29,249 nt of DNA from JACQCE01 sp041484905 (lineage in GTDB: Bacteria > Nitrospirota > Nitrospiria > JACQCE01), in NCBI GenBank assembly GCA_041484905.1, contig JBGPIL010000004.1, positions 1 to 29,249 of the forward strand. The letters run 5' to 3'. Shown here in pieces: positions 1 through 7,510 of the stretch; the first letter of the stretch is position 1, and every line of letters starts with the position of its first letter. The notes beneath the pieces were generated by a model. The model made no database searches. It had not been told where the DNA came from and saw nothing but the letters and a program-made list of their open reading frames with translations. A program made the position numbers and the translations under genes.

Positions 1-1
1 C

Positions 2-613
2 CAACCGCTGCCGGTCTATCCCGACTTGACCGGCGAATTTGCCTCCAGATCGATCCTGAAAACCGTCGTGCAAAATTTTGCCGGCAAACTCAAGCGGCAC
101 GGCCGGAAGATCTATCTGGAAGAGGAATCGACCTCCAGCGGACCGATCGGGTACAACGAATATTTTATCTATGATCTGGAGAAGAACATGCTCTACCGTC
201 TCTTGCGGGACGAGCAGGTTTATTTTGAAACGCCGCTGTCGATCGATCAGCGCGTAGAAGCAATCCGCAAAGGCTGGGTGCCGGCCGAAGGGCCCTTCCC
301 CTTCGGCGCCGTGACCGTTACGCTCTCATCCCGCGACATTCCCTTGCGACCTGACACCATCGACAACCGGCAGGTCGAACTGCGGCTCAGGGAGATCACG
401 GCCGAGATCCCGGCGATCGGCAAAATCCAGGCTCATACCGTCAAATACTATTCGTTCGTCTGGATGGATTCCACGCTGGCGCTGCCGGTCAAGATTTCCT
501 ACGGGGTGAATTTGACTCACTTGGTCGTGGAATACCGGAACATCGCGGCCGAGGCGGCCACGCCCTCGCTCTTCGAGATTCCAAAAAACTACGTGAACCT
601 GACGCCCTACTGA
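2..613 (+). CDS. Hypothetical protein, C-terminal part (5' end outside window)
   Basis: The reading frame is open back to the first bases of the window, so this is the 3' part of a longer gene; an in-frame TTG at 26 is not needed as a start. About 203 residues are visible. The protein is mixed alpha/beta with alternating polar and hydrophobic strands, no membrane segment and no catalytic motif I recognise. The ending, with Leu-Phe-Glu-Ile-Pro followed by a short Tyr/Asn tail, recalls secreted DUF4412 or LolA-like beta-barrel proteins that report on lipoprotein or membrane state. That similarity is from memory only and weak. Its stop lies 6 bp from the stop of the convergent atpF, with no terminator between them. 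Confidence 0.7.
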   Translation, partial: QPLPVYPDLTGEFASRSILKTVVQNFAGKLKRHGRKIYLEEESTSSGPIGYNEYFIYDLEKNMLYRLLRDEQVYFETPLSIDQRVEAIRKGWVPAEGPFPFGAVTVTLSSRDIPLRPDTIDNRQVELRLREITAEIPAIGKIQAHTVKYYSFVWMDSTLALPVKISYGVNLTHLVVEYRNIAAEAATPSLFEIPKNYVNLTPY

Positions 614-619
614 GCGGAC

Positions 620-1132
620 TTACCGGCGCTGCGACCAGTCCGACTGCGCGGCCGCCAGCGCCTCTTCAATCCATCGCCGGTCGTCTTCCGCCGTGAGCCG
701 GCGCGAGAGGATCTGCTCCGTCACCAACATGACCAACCCGACCGTTTCGGCCCGCAGCTCGTCGCGCAACCGGCTCCGTTCGCGCGCCATCTCTTCCTGC
801 GCGTCCCGCACCATCGAGGCCGCCTGCTGTTCAGCCCGCTTCTGGCTTTCATCCGCCTGGCGTTGCGCCTGGCGCCGGGCTTCCTCCAAGATCGCCTGGA
901 CCTCGACGTGGGCCTGCTTCAGTCGTCGCTCGTAGTCGGCCAGTTTTGCCTCCGCCTCTTTGCGCGCCTCTTCCGCCCGGCTGAGGTCATCCTTGATCCG
1001 CCGCTCGCGCTCTTCCAACAGCTCCAGAATCGTTGGAAGCCCGTATTTGTACAGAATGGCCAGCAGAATCCCGAACGAGATCACCGACCAAAACACCAAG
1101 GCGGAGAGAAACGAAAAATCGAATTGTGGCAT
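620..1132 (-). CDS. atpF: F-type ATP synthase subunit b
   Basis: Subunit b of the membrane Fo sector: a stator stalk that links subunit a to F1. The 170-residue length is normal. Residues about 8-29 form the single N-terminal membrane helix. Residues about 35-140 form a long, highly charged coiled coil rich in Glu, Arg, Ala and Gln, and the C-terminal part would contact delta/F1. The ATG start is 53 bp after the atpB stop. It is the last gene of an atpI-atpB-atpF unit. The usual atpE between atpB and atpF is absent, and the F1 genes (atpH, A, G, D, C) do not follow, so they must lie elsewhere. Confidence 0.95.
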   Translation of the reverse strand: MPQFDFSFLSALVFWSVISFGILLAILYKYGLPTILELLEERERRIKDDLSRAEEARKEAEAKLADYERRLKQAHVEVQAILEEARRQAQRQADESQKRAEQQAASMVRDAQEEMARERSRLRDELRAETVGLVMLVTEQILSRRLTAEDDRRWIEEALAAAQSDWSQRR

Positions 1133-1185
1133 CGCGCAACTCCCTCAGTCAGATAGAAACGCCGTCAGCAGCATCTGAACGCACA

Positions 1186-1911
1186 TCAATGCAAATGAAT
1201 CGCTTCACTTAGATAGACGCAGGTCAGCACCACGAACACATACGCCTGAATGAATGCGACCAACAGCTCCAACAGATAGAGGGGAACGGTCACCGCAAAC
1301 GGCAACCAGCCGATCCAGATTCCTCCCATGATCATCAGGCCAAAAAAGACAGACATCACCATATGGCCCGCCGTCATATTAGCAAAGAGCCGGACCGCCA
1401 GGGTGATGGGGCGGACGGTCTGACTGAACACCTCGATCAGCACCATGGCGGGCATCAGCAGGGCGGGCACGCCGGGGGGCGCAAACACCTTCAGGAAACC
1501 TATTCCATGATACCAAAAACCAACGGCGAAGCTCAGCAGATAGACGAGCAGGGCGAAGACCCCCGTCACCATCACCTGACTCGTCACCGTATACGAGCCC
1601 GGAACCAGCCCGAATAGATTGCAGAAGAGAATGAAGAAAAATAGCGTGGTCAGAAAGGGCAAAAAGACCAGGCCCCGTTGCCCGATTGTATCCAGAACGG
1701 TCTGTCGCAAAAAAATCACGGCGTATTCAACAATGCCCTGGAACTTGGACGGCACGAGAAGCCGCTGCCGGCTGCCGAGGATAAAAAAGAGCGCCACCGC
1801 AACCACCACCAGCCACATCATCAGCACGGCCTGGTTGATCGACAGGTCGAAGCCGAACAGCTCGATGGGGATGAGCCGGTGCAATTCAAAGTGATGAACT
1901 GGGCTTTCCAT
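1186..1911 (-). CDS. atpB: F-type ATP synthase subunit a
   Basis: Subunit a forms the two proton half-channels against the c-ring in the Fo sector. The 241-residue protein has five or six hydrophobic helices. The signature around residues 171-183 (TLAVRLFANMTAGH) carries the essential arginine, here Arg174. The C-terminal helix (about 208-236) has the usual Gln222 in the AFIQAYVF stretch. The ATG start lies 12 bp downstream of the atpI stop, consistent with one transcript. The family assignment is secure. The only oddity is the context: the next gene is atpF and not atpE. Confidence 0.97.
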   Translation of the reverse strand: MESPVHHFELHRLIPIELFGFDLSINQAVLMMWLVVVAVALFFILGSRQRLLVPSKFQGIVEYAVIFLRQTVLDTIGQRGLVFLPFLTTLFFFILFCNLFGLVPGSYTVTSQVMVTGVFALLVYLLSFAVGFWYHGIGFLKVFAPPGVPALLMPAMVLIEVFSQTVRPITLAVRLFANMTAGHMVMSVFFGLMIMGGIWIGWLPFAVTVPLYLLELLVAFIQAYVFVVLTCVYLSEAIHLH

Positions 1912-1923
1912 CTTCGGCTCGGG

Positions 1924-2148
1924 TCAGTCTCGGTCCTGCATCTGCTGAATATAACGCTGAATGTTTCGAAACCCCGCCGCGACTCCGAGGACGATCCCCA
2001 CCAGCATCAACCAGGGTTGCGTCCCCAGGTAGCGGTCCCCCACCAACCCCACCCCCCCCCCCACGGTCGTGGCCACGACCAACTCCATACCGATCCGCAT
2101 CGCCACGCCCAGGCCGGGCGCCGAGAACGGTCCCCGCTCGTTGGTCAT
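1924..2148 (-). CDS. atpI: AtpI/AtpZ-family ATP synthase assembly protein
   Basis: Small membrane protein of the AtpZ/AtpI family, encoded first in many atp operons and linked to c-ring assembly and Mg2+ handling. With the ATG at 2148 it has 74 residues: a basic, polar N-terminus, two hydrophobic helices (about 18-36 and 45-60) separated by a Gly-Asp-containing loop, and a charged tail that ends Gln-Asp-Arg-Asp. An in-frame TTG at 2172 would add eight residues, but it lies upstream of the transcription start predicted from the -10/-35 boxes, so I prefer ATG 2148. It leads the atpI-atpB-atpF unit. Confidence 0.85.
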   Translation of the reverse strand: MTNERGPFSAPGLGVAMRIGMELVVATTVGGGVGLVGDRYLGTQPWLMLVGIVLGVAAGFRNIQRYIQQMQDRD

Positions 2149-2162
2149 CTCAAAACCGCCGC

Positions 2163-2191
2163 ATTTAAGCAAATTGGCTCATGGTAGTCAA
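2163..2191 (-). promoter_or_regulatory. Promoter of the atpI-atpB-atpF unit
   Basis: On the minus strand TTGACT (2191-2186) is followed by a 17-bp spacer and TTAAAT (2168-2163). The start site expected about seven bases on, near 2156, leaves a leader of only about 8 nt before the atpI ATG. The -35 box matches 5 of 6 and the -10 box 4 of 6 consensus bases. Confidence 0.6.
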
Positions 2192-2194
2192 GTC

Positions 2195-2321
2195 GGTCTA
2201 ACTGGTTCATGGTTGACCGTTCACGGTTCACGGCCAAAATGGTTCATGGTTCATAGCCAAGATTATCCCTCTCGTACGGCTTCTAGCAGTACGCCGTGAA
2301 CTATGAACTGTGAACCGTGGA
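2195..2321. repeat. Degenerate GTTCATGG / GTTCACGG intergenic repeat, partly inverted
   Basis: The gap between glcDF and atpI holds at least five diverged copies of a short unit of the type GGTTCAYGG. The right-hand copies (about 2294-2320) are in the opposite orientation to the left-hand ones (about 2207-2262), so the transcript could fold back on itself. It lies just past the glcDF stop codon and could act as a 3' hairpin. No gene is visible here. Confidence 0.7.
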
Positions 2322-5138
2322 CTAATCACGCCAGGCCTCATCGATCACCTGCGCCACATGTTTGACCTGGGCCCGGCCCTTGAGCCCTGTGGCCAGTTGC
2401 ATCATACAGGCAGGGCAACTCGTCGCCACGATCGAGGCCCCGCTCTGTTCGATGGCGGCCGCCTTGCGGGAAAAGATCCGCTGCGCCATCGACGCCTGTT
2501 TCACCAGAAACGTGCCGGCGCCGCCGGCGCACCGGTCGGCATCGGCCATCTCCACATAGCGTGCGCCCGGCAGTTGCTGGAGCAGCCGACGCGGTGGCGC
2601 GCTGACCCCGGCCGCCCGAAGATGGCAGGAGGAATGATAGGTCACGACGCGGCCAGCCTGGTCCGGGGCGGCGGCAAGCGGCAGCGGCCCGTGGGCCGTC
2701 TGGTAGTCCGTCAGATATTCGCTGATGTGACGCACTCGACCGCTCAACTCGGCCGCCCGCCGTCGCCATGACGGATCGTCAACGAGGCCGGCATAATCCT
2801 TGAGCTTGAAGGTGCAAGAAGCGCAGCCGGTCACCACCGTCTCAAACCGCAGCAGCGATTCCAGATTTTCCCGGGCGTAGCGCCGCACGAGGTCCTGATG
2901 ACCGTAGGTTTCGATCGGCGTGCCGGAGCAACGCTGCCGCGGCAGAACGACGGCTGCGCTGGTCCGGCGCAGCAGGCGGATCACCGCGTCGCCAACGCCG
3001 TCCTGAAAATAATTCGCCGCACAGCCGTGAAAATAGGCGACCGCGCCCTTCACGGGCACGGCCCCGCCTTCTTCGGTCAGGGAACGATGCCGCTCCCGCA
3101 GCAGCCGCCGGGCAAATCGCGGCAGCGCGATCGCAGGCGACAACCGCGCCTCGGGCCCCAACCCCCTTAACCACGGCCGCGTCAATCCATCGATTAACCA
3201 TCGCCCTATCGAATGATCCCAGAGCGGCTGGCTCCAGCCGAGCAATTTGATCGCCGGTTCGAACAGTCCCGGATGATCCAACCACCAGAAGAGTTGCCCG
3301 GCGGTGCGATTCGGCCGCTCCGCCCGCCGTTGCAGCACCACCTCCGAGACATCGATCCCGGCCGGGCAGACGGTCCGGCACGATTTACAATTCAGGCACG
3401 CCTCCACGATGCGCTGCGACGCGTCATAGCTGTAGTCCGACGACGTCAGAATGTGATACCAGCCGCGCGCCGCGTTCGACTCCTCCCGTTCGACGTCATA
3501 AACCGGACAGACCGAATTGCATTTGCCGCAGGAGGCGCAGGGTGTGGTCAATCGTTCGTAATCAAGGTGGGCCGTCAATGGTTCGTCGCTGAGTTTGACG
3601 CCGGGATTGAGGAGCCCGGACGGATCGATCAACCGCTTGACCTCGGTGAAGAGCCGATAGAGCTCCTCCCCATAATAGGCGCGGACGAACCCGGCCCGGA
3701 CCCGGCCGTCGCCATGCTCGCCGCAGATCGACCCGCCAAACCGCTCGATGACCGTCGTGTGGATCTCCCTGGCCAGCGCCACCATCGTCTCTACATCGGC
3801 CGGGTCGTTCAAATCCAGCAAGGGATTCAGATGCGCATTCCCGTTGCCGATATGGCCGTAGATCGCCACGGCCACACCGCGCTGCGAGAACAGTTGGCGA
3901 AGATAGGTGATCAGCTCCGGCAGTCGGTCAGCCGTGACGACCACGTCATCGGCGAAGTTGATCGGTTTTTTCTTCGCGTCGTAGCGGTAGAGCGCCGGGT
4001 AGATCGCCTTGCGCGCCGCCCACAACTCAGCCTGCGCCTGCGGCTCCGTCGCGATTCTCGGCGGCTCGCTCATCCGGTATCGCCCTGCCAGCGCGGCCAG
4101 CGCAGCGGCTCGGGCATGAGGATCGCCCTCGTCAAACTCGGCCAGCAGCATCGCCTGCGAACCGGCGGGGACATCATATTTCACCCGGCCGATCAGATCG
4201 AGCGTGTAGCCGTCCAGCATCTCCAACGCGGAGGGAGCAAACGCCAACAAATCATTCACCGCATGGCCCACCTCGTCCAATCGTTCAAAGAAGAGCAGCG
4301 CCGTGACGGTCTGAGCCGGCCGGGGTACGAGCTGCAGCGTCGCCTCCAGCGTCAATCCCAACGTTCCCTCGCTGCCGATAAAGAGCTGGTGCAGATCAAG
4401 CCACCCTGCTTCCAACCCGTCGGAGAGCGCAAAAAGATTGTAGCCGCTGGAATTCTTGCTGACGGTCGGCCGCTTGGCCGCAATGACCTCCCGGTGCTCC
4501 CGAACAAGGCAAATCAGCTCGGCCACCCACGGCTGTGCCTCGATCAACCGGGCCAGATCGGGGCTGTCCAGTTGATAGCGTCTCGCGGTGAACCGGCTGC
4601 CGTCCGACCCCATCACCTCGATCGCAAGGAGATTCTCCTTCACCGCGCCGTATTTGAGCGTGTGAGGACCGGCTGAGTTATTGGCCACCATGCCGCCGAG
4701 CTTGCACATCTCGCCGCTGGACGGATCAGGGGCAAAGAGCAGCCCGGAGGAAGCCAATTGCCGATTCAGCTCCGCATAGACGATCCCCGGCTGGACCCGG
4801 GCTTGACGCCGCCCGGCGTCGATCTCAATCACGCGATTCATTCGGGAAAAATCGAGGATGATCCCTTCGCCGATCGCACTGCCGGTCAGATTGGTGCCCG
4901 CGCTGCGCGCCGTGATCGGCACGCGCCGTTCGCGCGCCACCGCCAGCGCAGCGGCCGCATCCTCAGCCGACTCCACCAAGACGATCGCCTGCGGGGTGAG
5001 CGTATAAATGCTCGCATCCACCGAGTAGGCGGTGCGCGCCGGGACATCGGCCAGAACTTTCTTTACTCCCAGTCGGGATTGGAGCGCGTCGATTAATTGG
5101 TCGTCGGTCCGGGGAGAAGAGCGGGAGGAGGTCGTCAC
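2322..5138 (-). CDS. FAD-linked oxidase / iron-sulfur fusion protein (GlcD-GlcF type)
   Basis: Probable 2-hydroxyacid (glycolate or D-lactate type) dehydrogenase that passes electrons from FAD through Fe-S clusters to the respiratory chain. The N-terminal half is an FAD_binding_4 domain (first ~240 residues, with the Gly-Thr-Asn-Leu-Thr-Gly and Gly-Gly-Met-Val-Ala-Asn-Asn motifs) followed by the FAD-oxidase C-terminal domain. The C-terminal half has two ferredoxin-like clusters (CASCGKCNSVCP and CLNCKSCRTVCP) and two cysteine-rich CCG domains (GCASC, SSCH, CAGGAG, SCPACM). At 938 residues it is a full GlcD plus GlcF fusion. I chose GTG 5138 because a strong promoter ends three bases upstream of it; the frame stays open to 5204. 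The substrate cannot be read from the sequence. Confidence 0.9.
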   Translation of the reverse strand: MTTSSRSSPRTDDQLIDALQSRLGVKKVLADVPARTAYSVDASIYTLTPQAIVLVESAEDAAAALAVARERRVPITARSAGTNLTGSAIGEGIILDFSRMNRVIEIDAGRRQARVQPGIVYAELNRQLASSGLLFAPDPSSGEMCKLGGMVANNSAGPHTLKYGAVKENLLAIEVMGSDGSRFTARRYQLDSPDLARLIEAQPWVAELICLVREHREVIAAKRPTVSKNSSGYNLFALSDGLEAGWLDLHQLFIGSEGTLGLTLEATLQLVPRPAQTVTALLFFERLDEVGHAVNDLLAFAPSALEMLDGYTLDLIGRVKYDVPAGSQAMLLAEFDEGDPHARAAALAALAGRYRMSEPPRIATEPQAQAELWAARKAIYPALYRYDAKKKPINFADDVVVTADRLPELITYLRQLFSQRGVAVAIYGHIGNGNAHLNPLLDLNDPADVETMVALAREIHTTVIERFGGSICGEHGDGRVRAGFVRAYYGEELYRLFTEVKRLIDPSGLLNPGVKLSDEPLTAHLDYERLTTPCASCGKCNSVCPVYDVEREESNAARGWYHILTSSDYSYDASQRIVEACLNCKSCRTVCPAGIDVSEVVLQRRAERPNRTAGQLFWWLDHPGLFEPAIKLLGWSQPLWDHSIGRWLIDGLTRPWLRGLGPEARLSPAIALPRFARRLLRERHRSLTEEGGAVPVKGAVAYFHGCAANYFQDGVGDAVIRLLRRTSAAVVLPRQRCSGTPIETYGHQDLVRRYARENLESLLRFETVVTGCASCTFKLKDYAGLVDDPSWRRRAAELSGRVRHISEYLTDYQTAHGPLPLAAAPDQAGRVVTYHSSCHLRAAGVSAPPRRLLQQLPGARYVEMADADRCAGGAGTFLVKQASMAQRIFSRKAAAIEQSGASIVATSCPACMMQLATGLKGRAQVKHVAQVIDEAWRD

Positions 5139-5147
5139 GATGCGGCC

Positions 5148-5176
5148 ATTATAGCAGCCGGCCCCTACTCGCTCAA
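5148..5176 (-). promoter_or_regulatory. Promoter of glcDF-like gene, predicted leaderless
   Basis: On the minus strand TTGAGC (5176-5171), 17-bp spacer, TATAAT (5153-5148), with TG one base upstream of the -10 box (extended -10). The start site would be near 5141, three bases before the GTG start at 5138. There is no room for a ribosome binding site. Confidence 0.75.
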
Positions 5177-5204
5177 TCTGAAAACCTCTCTCCCCTCCGC
5201 TCAT

Positions 5205-5344
5205 TGATCAGCGGGGGCCCGTGCGGGAGGAGCAAGGAAAGGTCCTCCGATGCCCCCACGCCCCCGGCGGGGAGAGGGCAGTCCGCCTATGGCGGAGAGG
5301 GGGCAGGAATGGTGAGGGGGTTTATTGCCTGTACGAGCAAAGAG
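5205..5344. repeat. G-rich intergenic repeat (CCGCC-N3-GGCGGAGAG ... GTGAGGGGG type)
   Basis: The gap between the glcDF promoter and the tRNA holds a G/C-rich element with a small palindrome at 5283-5299 followed by GTGAGGGGG at 5312-5320. A clearly related unit lies at 17445-17474, and a shorter one on the minus strand near 26030-26060. No gene is visible. Confidence 0.6.
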
Positions 5345-5419
5345 TGGTGGGCGATGCTGGTATCGAACCAGCGACCTCTTGCGTGTGAAGCAAGCGCTCT
5401 ACCACTGAGCTAATCGCCC
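5345..5419 (-). tRNA. tRNA-Val (anticodon CAC)
   Basis: A 75-nt cloverleaf on the minus strand, with the 3' CCA encoded (5347-5345). The acceptor stem GGGCGAT pairs with ATCGCCC. The D-arm is GCTC/GAGC around AGTGGTA. The anticodon stem CTTGC/GCAAG encloses the loop TTCACAC, giving anticodon CAC, which reads GTG. The T-arm GCTGG/CCAGC encloses TTCGATA. All stems are perfect. Confidence 0.97.
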
Positions 5420-5448
5420 CTTGTAATCGGCTTGGCGTGCAGCAGGTT

Positions 5449-5477
5449 ATTGTAATGAATGACTGGAACCGTGTCAA
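5449..5477 (-). promoter_or_regulatory. Promoter of tRNA-Val
   Basis: Minus strand TTGACA (5477-5472), 17-bp spacer, TACAAT (5454-5449): 6/6 and 5/6 matches. The predicted start near 5442 leaves a 5' leader of about 22 nt for RNase P removal. Confidence 0.85.
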
Positions 5478-5670
5478 TTGTATGGCGTTTGTGCTGTTCG
5501 AACCTGCTCGCGAATGGTCTTCCTTTGTCCAAAAATGTACGGCCATGAGCAGGATTGCGCCTTTCTGATCGCTCAATCTTATGACGACGCAAGAGACAAT
5601 AGATCATCAACCAATTGATTTCTCAATGATTAAATTCCATTCAACCCCTTGGCCCTCTGCCGGCTGAAAC

Positions 5671-5686
5671 TGGCACGCCCCTTGCT
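5671..5686 (+). promoter_or_regulatory. Sigma-54 (RpoN) -24/-12 promoter
   Basis: TGGCACG (5671-5677), four bases, then TTGCT (5682-5686): a full match to the TGGCACG-N4-TTGCW consensus. The expected start site is near 5697. Downstream in the same orientation lie the c-di-GMP riboswitch and the HD-GYP gene. The 220 bp between this site and the tRNA promoter hold no gene and could contain activator sites. A short inverted repeat ATTGA-N4-TCAAT near 5615 is a weak candidate. Confidence 0.85.
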
Positions 5687-5780
5687 TTTCTTTTACTCGT
5701 GTGTGGTTAGCCTCTGCACACTAAGGCACTAAGGATCGACAGCCGGTCCGGTCCACCCGGAAATCGGGCAGGCTTATGAG

Positions 5781-5877
5781 ACACGCCACCGAAAGAGCAA
5801 ACCCGTCGTAAGGCGGGGACGCAGAGCCACCGATCCCGGACCGCCCTCACGGGATCGAGGAGCCGCCGAAGTGGATG
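5781..5877 (+). ncRNA. Cyclic di-GMP-I (GEMM) riboswitch aptamer
   Basis: The conserved GEMM core is present: CGAAAGAGCAAACC (5790-5803), then a perfect 6-bp stem CCCGTC/GGCGGG capped by a GTAA (GNRA) tetraloop, then GGGACGCAGAGCCACCG (5815-5831). A second hairpin, CGATCCCG/CGGGATCG (from 5831), is followed by AGGAGCCGCCG. CCAC at 5787-5790 and GTGG at 5871-5874 could close the outer stem. The outer boundaries are approximate. The aptamer lies in the leader of the HD-GYP gene and directly before a terminator hairpin, the usual layout of a transcriptional riboswitch. Confidence 0.85.
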
Positions 5878-5880
5878 TGG

Positions 5881-5920
5881 GGAGAGCCCATTTGCCTCTG
5901 GTGAATGGGCTCTCCTTCTG
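5881..5920 (+). terminator. Terminator hairpin of the riboswitch expression platform
   Basis: Perfect 12-bp stem GGAGAGCCCATT (5881-5892) / AATGGGCTCTCC (5904-5915), 11-nt loop, then a modest U-rich tail (TTCTGTCT). It starts a few bases after the c-di-GMP aptamer and ends just before the HD-GYP start codon region. The short U-tract makes termination strength uncertain. Confidence 0.7.
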
Positions 5921-5932
5921 TCTGACAACCGG

Positions 5933-7510
5933 GTGCGACGACACACAACCGTGACTCCACCGACCACTTCGCCCCCTCATTCTGACGCCACCCTTCTGAT
6001 CGTGGATGATGATCCGGGCGTGCAGCAGTCCTGCCGCCTGTTGCTCCGCCGGCAGGGGTACCACACGCTCGAGGCGCCGGACGGCGCCACAGCACTGCGC
6101 CTCAGCCGGACGCATCAGATCGATCTGTGCCTGATCGATCTGACCCTGCCCGATGGCCACGGGCTCGATCTGCTTGAACGGCTGCGCGAGCTGCAGCCGC
6201 AGACACTGGCCATCGTGATTACAGGCGACCAGGAGCGCGCGCCCTTGCTCCGATCGCTGCAACTGGGCGTCAAAAACTATCTGCACAAACCCTTTGCCGT
6301 TGAACAGGTGGCCCACCTGGTCGACCAGACGCTGGCGGAGGACCGGCAGGTCAAGAACCGCATCCGCGCGAATATCGTCGGGCCGTTGTTCGAGTTGAGC
6401 GAGCGGTTTCTCACCGACGTGGATTTGAAGGAGACGTTCCGGCAGATCGTCGACATGGCCGCAAAGCAGACGGAGGCCGACGTGGTCTCGCTCATGGTAC
6501 TCGACGAACCGACGCAGACGCTCGCGATCGAAGCGGCCATCGGCCTGCCGGACGACATTGTCGCCTCGGCGCGCCTCCCGCTGGGCCAGGGCATCGCGGG
6601 CTGGGTCGCCGCCATGAAGGAGCCGCTGATCCTGATCCCCGACGTCTGCGATCACAACGCCGTGCGCGCCCTGCTCTTCCGCCGAGAACTGACGGCGGCG
6701 CTCTGCGTGCCGCTGCTGCGCAAGGAGCGGGTCGTGGGCGTGCTCAACGTCGGCAAATACCGCCCCGGCGCCTCGTTCACACAGGGCGACATCGAGATGG
6801 TGTCGGTGTTGTGCCGGCAGGCGGCGGTGCTGATCGACAACGTGCGGCTCTTCAACCAGGTATCGGCGAAGATCGGCGAGCTGGAGACCGCCCATTTCGA
6901 TACGATCAAGGCGCTCGCGGGCGCGCTGGAGAGCAAGGATTTCTACACGCGCCACCATAGCGATCGCACCGTGGCCCACGCCGACCTGACCGGGCAACAA
7001 CTCGGCCTCTCCCTGGAGGAACGGCTGCACCTGCGCTATGCGGCGATTTTGCACGATATCGGCAAGATCGGCATCCCGGAGACCATCCTTAACAAACCGG
7101 CCCGCCTGACGGAGGAGGAATATACGCTGATGAAGCGCCACCCGCTCATTGGCGCGGCCATCGTCGAGCATATCGCCTTTTTGCATCCCGTGATCCCGCT
7201 CATCCGGCACGATCACGAGCGGTGGGACGGCCTCGGTTATCCCGACGGCATCAAAGGGGAGACGATCCCCATTGGCGCCCGAATCATCGCCGTGGTGGAT
7301 GCCTATGACGCCATGGCGATCGATCGGGTCTATCGAAAAGCGCCGGGCCATGAGTTTGCGCTCCGCGAACTCCGTCGCTGCGCCGGCACGCAGTTCGATC
7401 CCGCGGTGGTCGAGGCCTTTCTCTCCATCGTCACTCTCCCCGCGCCCGCCATGATCCCCGCCGCGACCGATCACGAGCGCGGCGGCGCAGAGCCCTGCTA
7501 TCCCACCTGA
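5933..7510 (+). CDS. Response regulator with GAF and HD-GYP domains (c-di-GMP phosphodiesterase)
   Basis: Cytoplasmic two-component output protein, predicted to hydrolyse cyclic di-GMP. Numbered from GTG 5933: receiver domain about 19-135 with acidic pair Asp26-Asp27, phospho-acceptor Asp69, Thr97 and Lys119; GAF domain about 150-305; HD-GYP domain about 325-500 with His374-Asp375, Lys378, the HDHERWDGLGYP stretch (426-437) and Gly-Tyr-Pro at 435-437. All expected metal and signature residues are there. Another GTG at 5951 is an alternative start, and neither has a clear ribosome binding site. The gene has its own sigma-54 promoter and c-di-GMP riboswitch. Its 3' end overlaps the convergent rlmI-like gene by 13 bp. 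No partner histidine kinase lies next to it. Confidence 0.95.
   Translation: MRRHTTVTPPTTSPPHSDATLLIVDDDPGVQQSCRLLLRRQGYHTLEAPDGATALRLSRTHQIDLCLIDLTLPDGHGLDLLERLRELQPQTLAIVITGDQERAPLLRSLQLGVKNYLHKPFAVEQVAHLVDQTLAEDRQVKNRIRANIVGPLFELSERFLTDVDLKETFRQIVDMAAKQTEADVVSLMVLDEPTQTLAIEAAIGLPDDIVASARLPLGQGIAGWVAAMKEPLILIPDVCDHNAVRALLFRRELTAALCVPLLRKERVVGVLNVGKYRPGASFTQGDIEMVSVLCRQAAVLIDNVRLFNQVSAKIGELETAHFDTIKALAGALESKDFYTRHHSDRTVAHADLTGQQLGLSLEERLHLRYAAILHDIGKIGIPETILNKPARLTEEEYTLMKRHPLIGAAIVEHIAFLHPVIPLIRHDHERWDGLGYPDGIKGETIPIGARIIAVVDAYDAMAIDRVYRKAPGHEFALRELRRCAGTQFDPAVVEAFLSIVTLPAPAMIPAATDHERGGAEPCYPT

Noticed and set aside
1150..1178. Nine-codon minus-strand frame between atpB and atpF as an atpE remnant
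   Set aside because: Too short, and no similarity to the subunit c helices or its conserved acidic residue.
3213..4676. 487-codon plus-strand open frame opposite the FAD/Fe-S gene
   Set aside because: It is antisense to a clearly conserved multidomain protein, and its composition (Arg, Gln and His rich) is that of a shadow frame.
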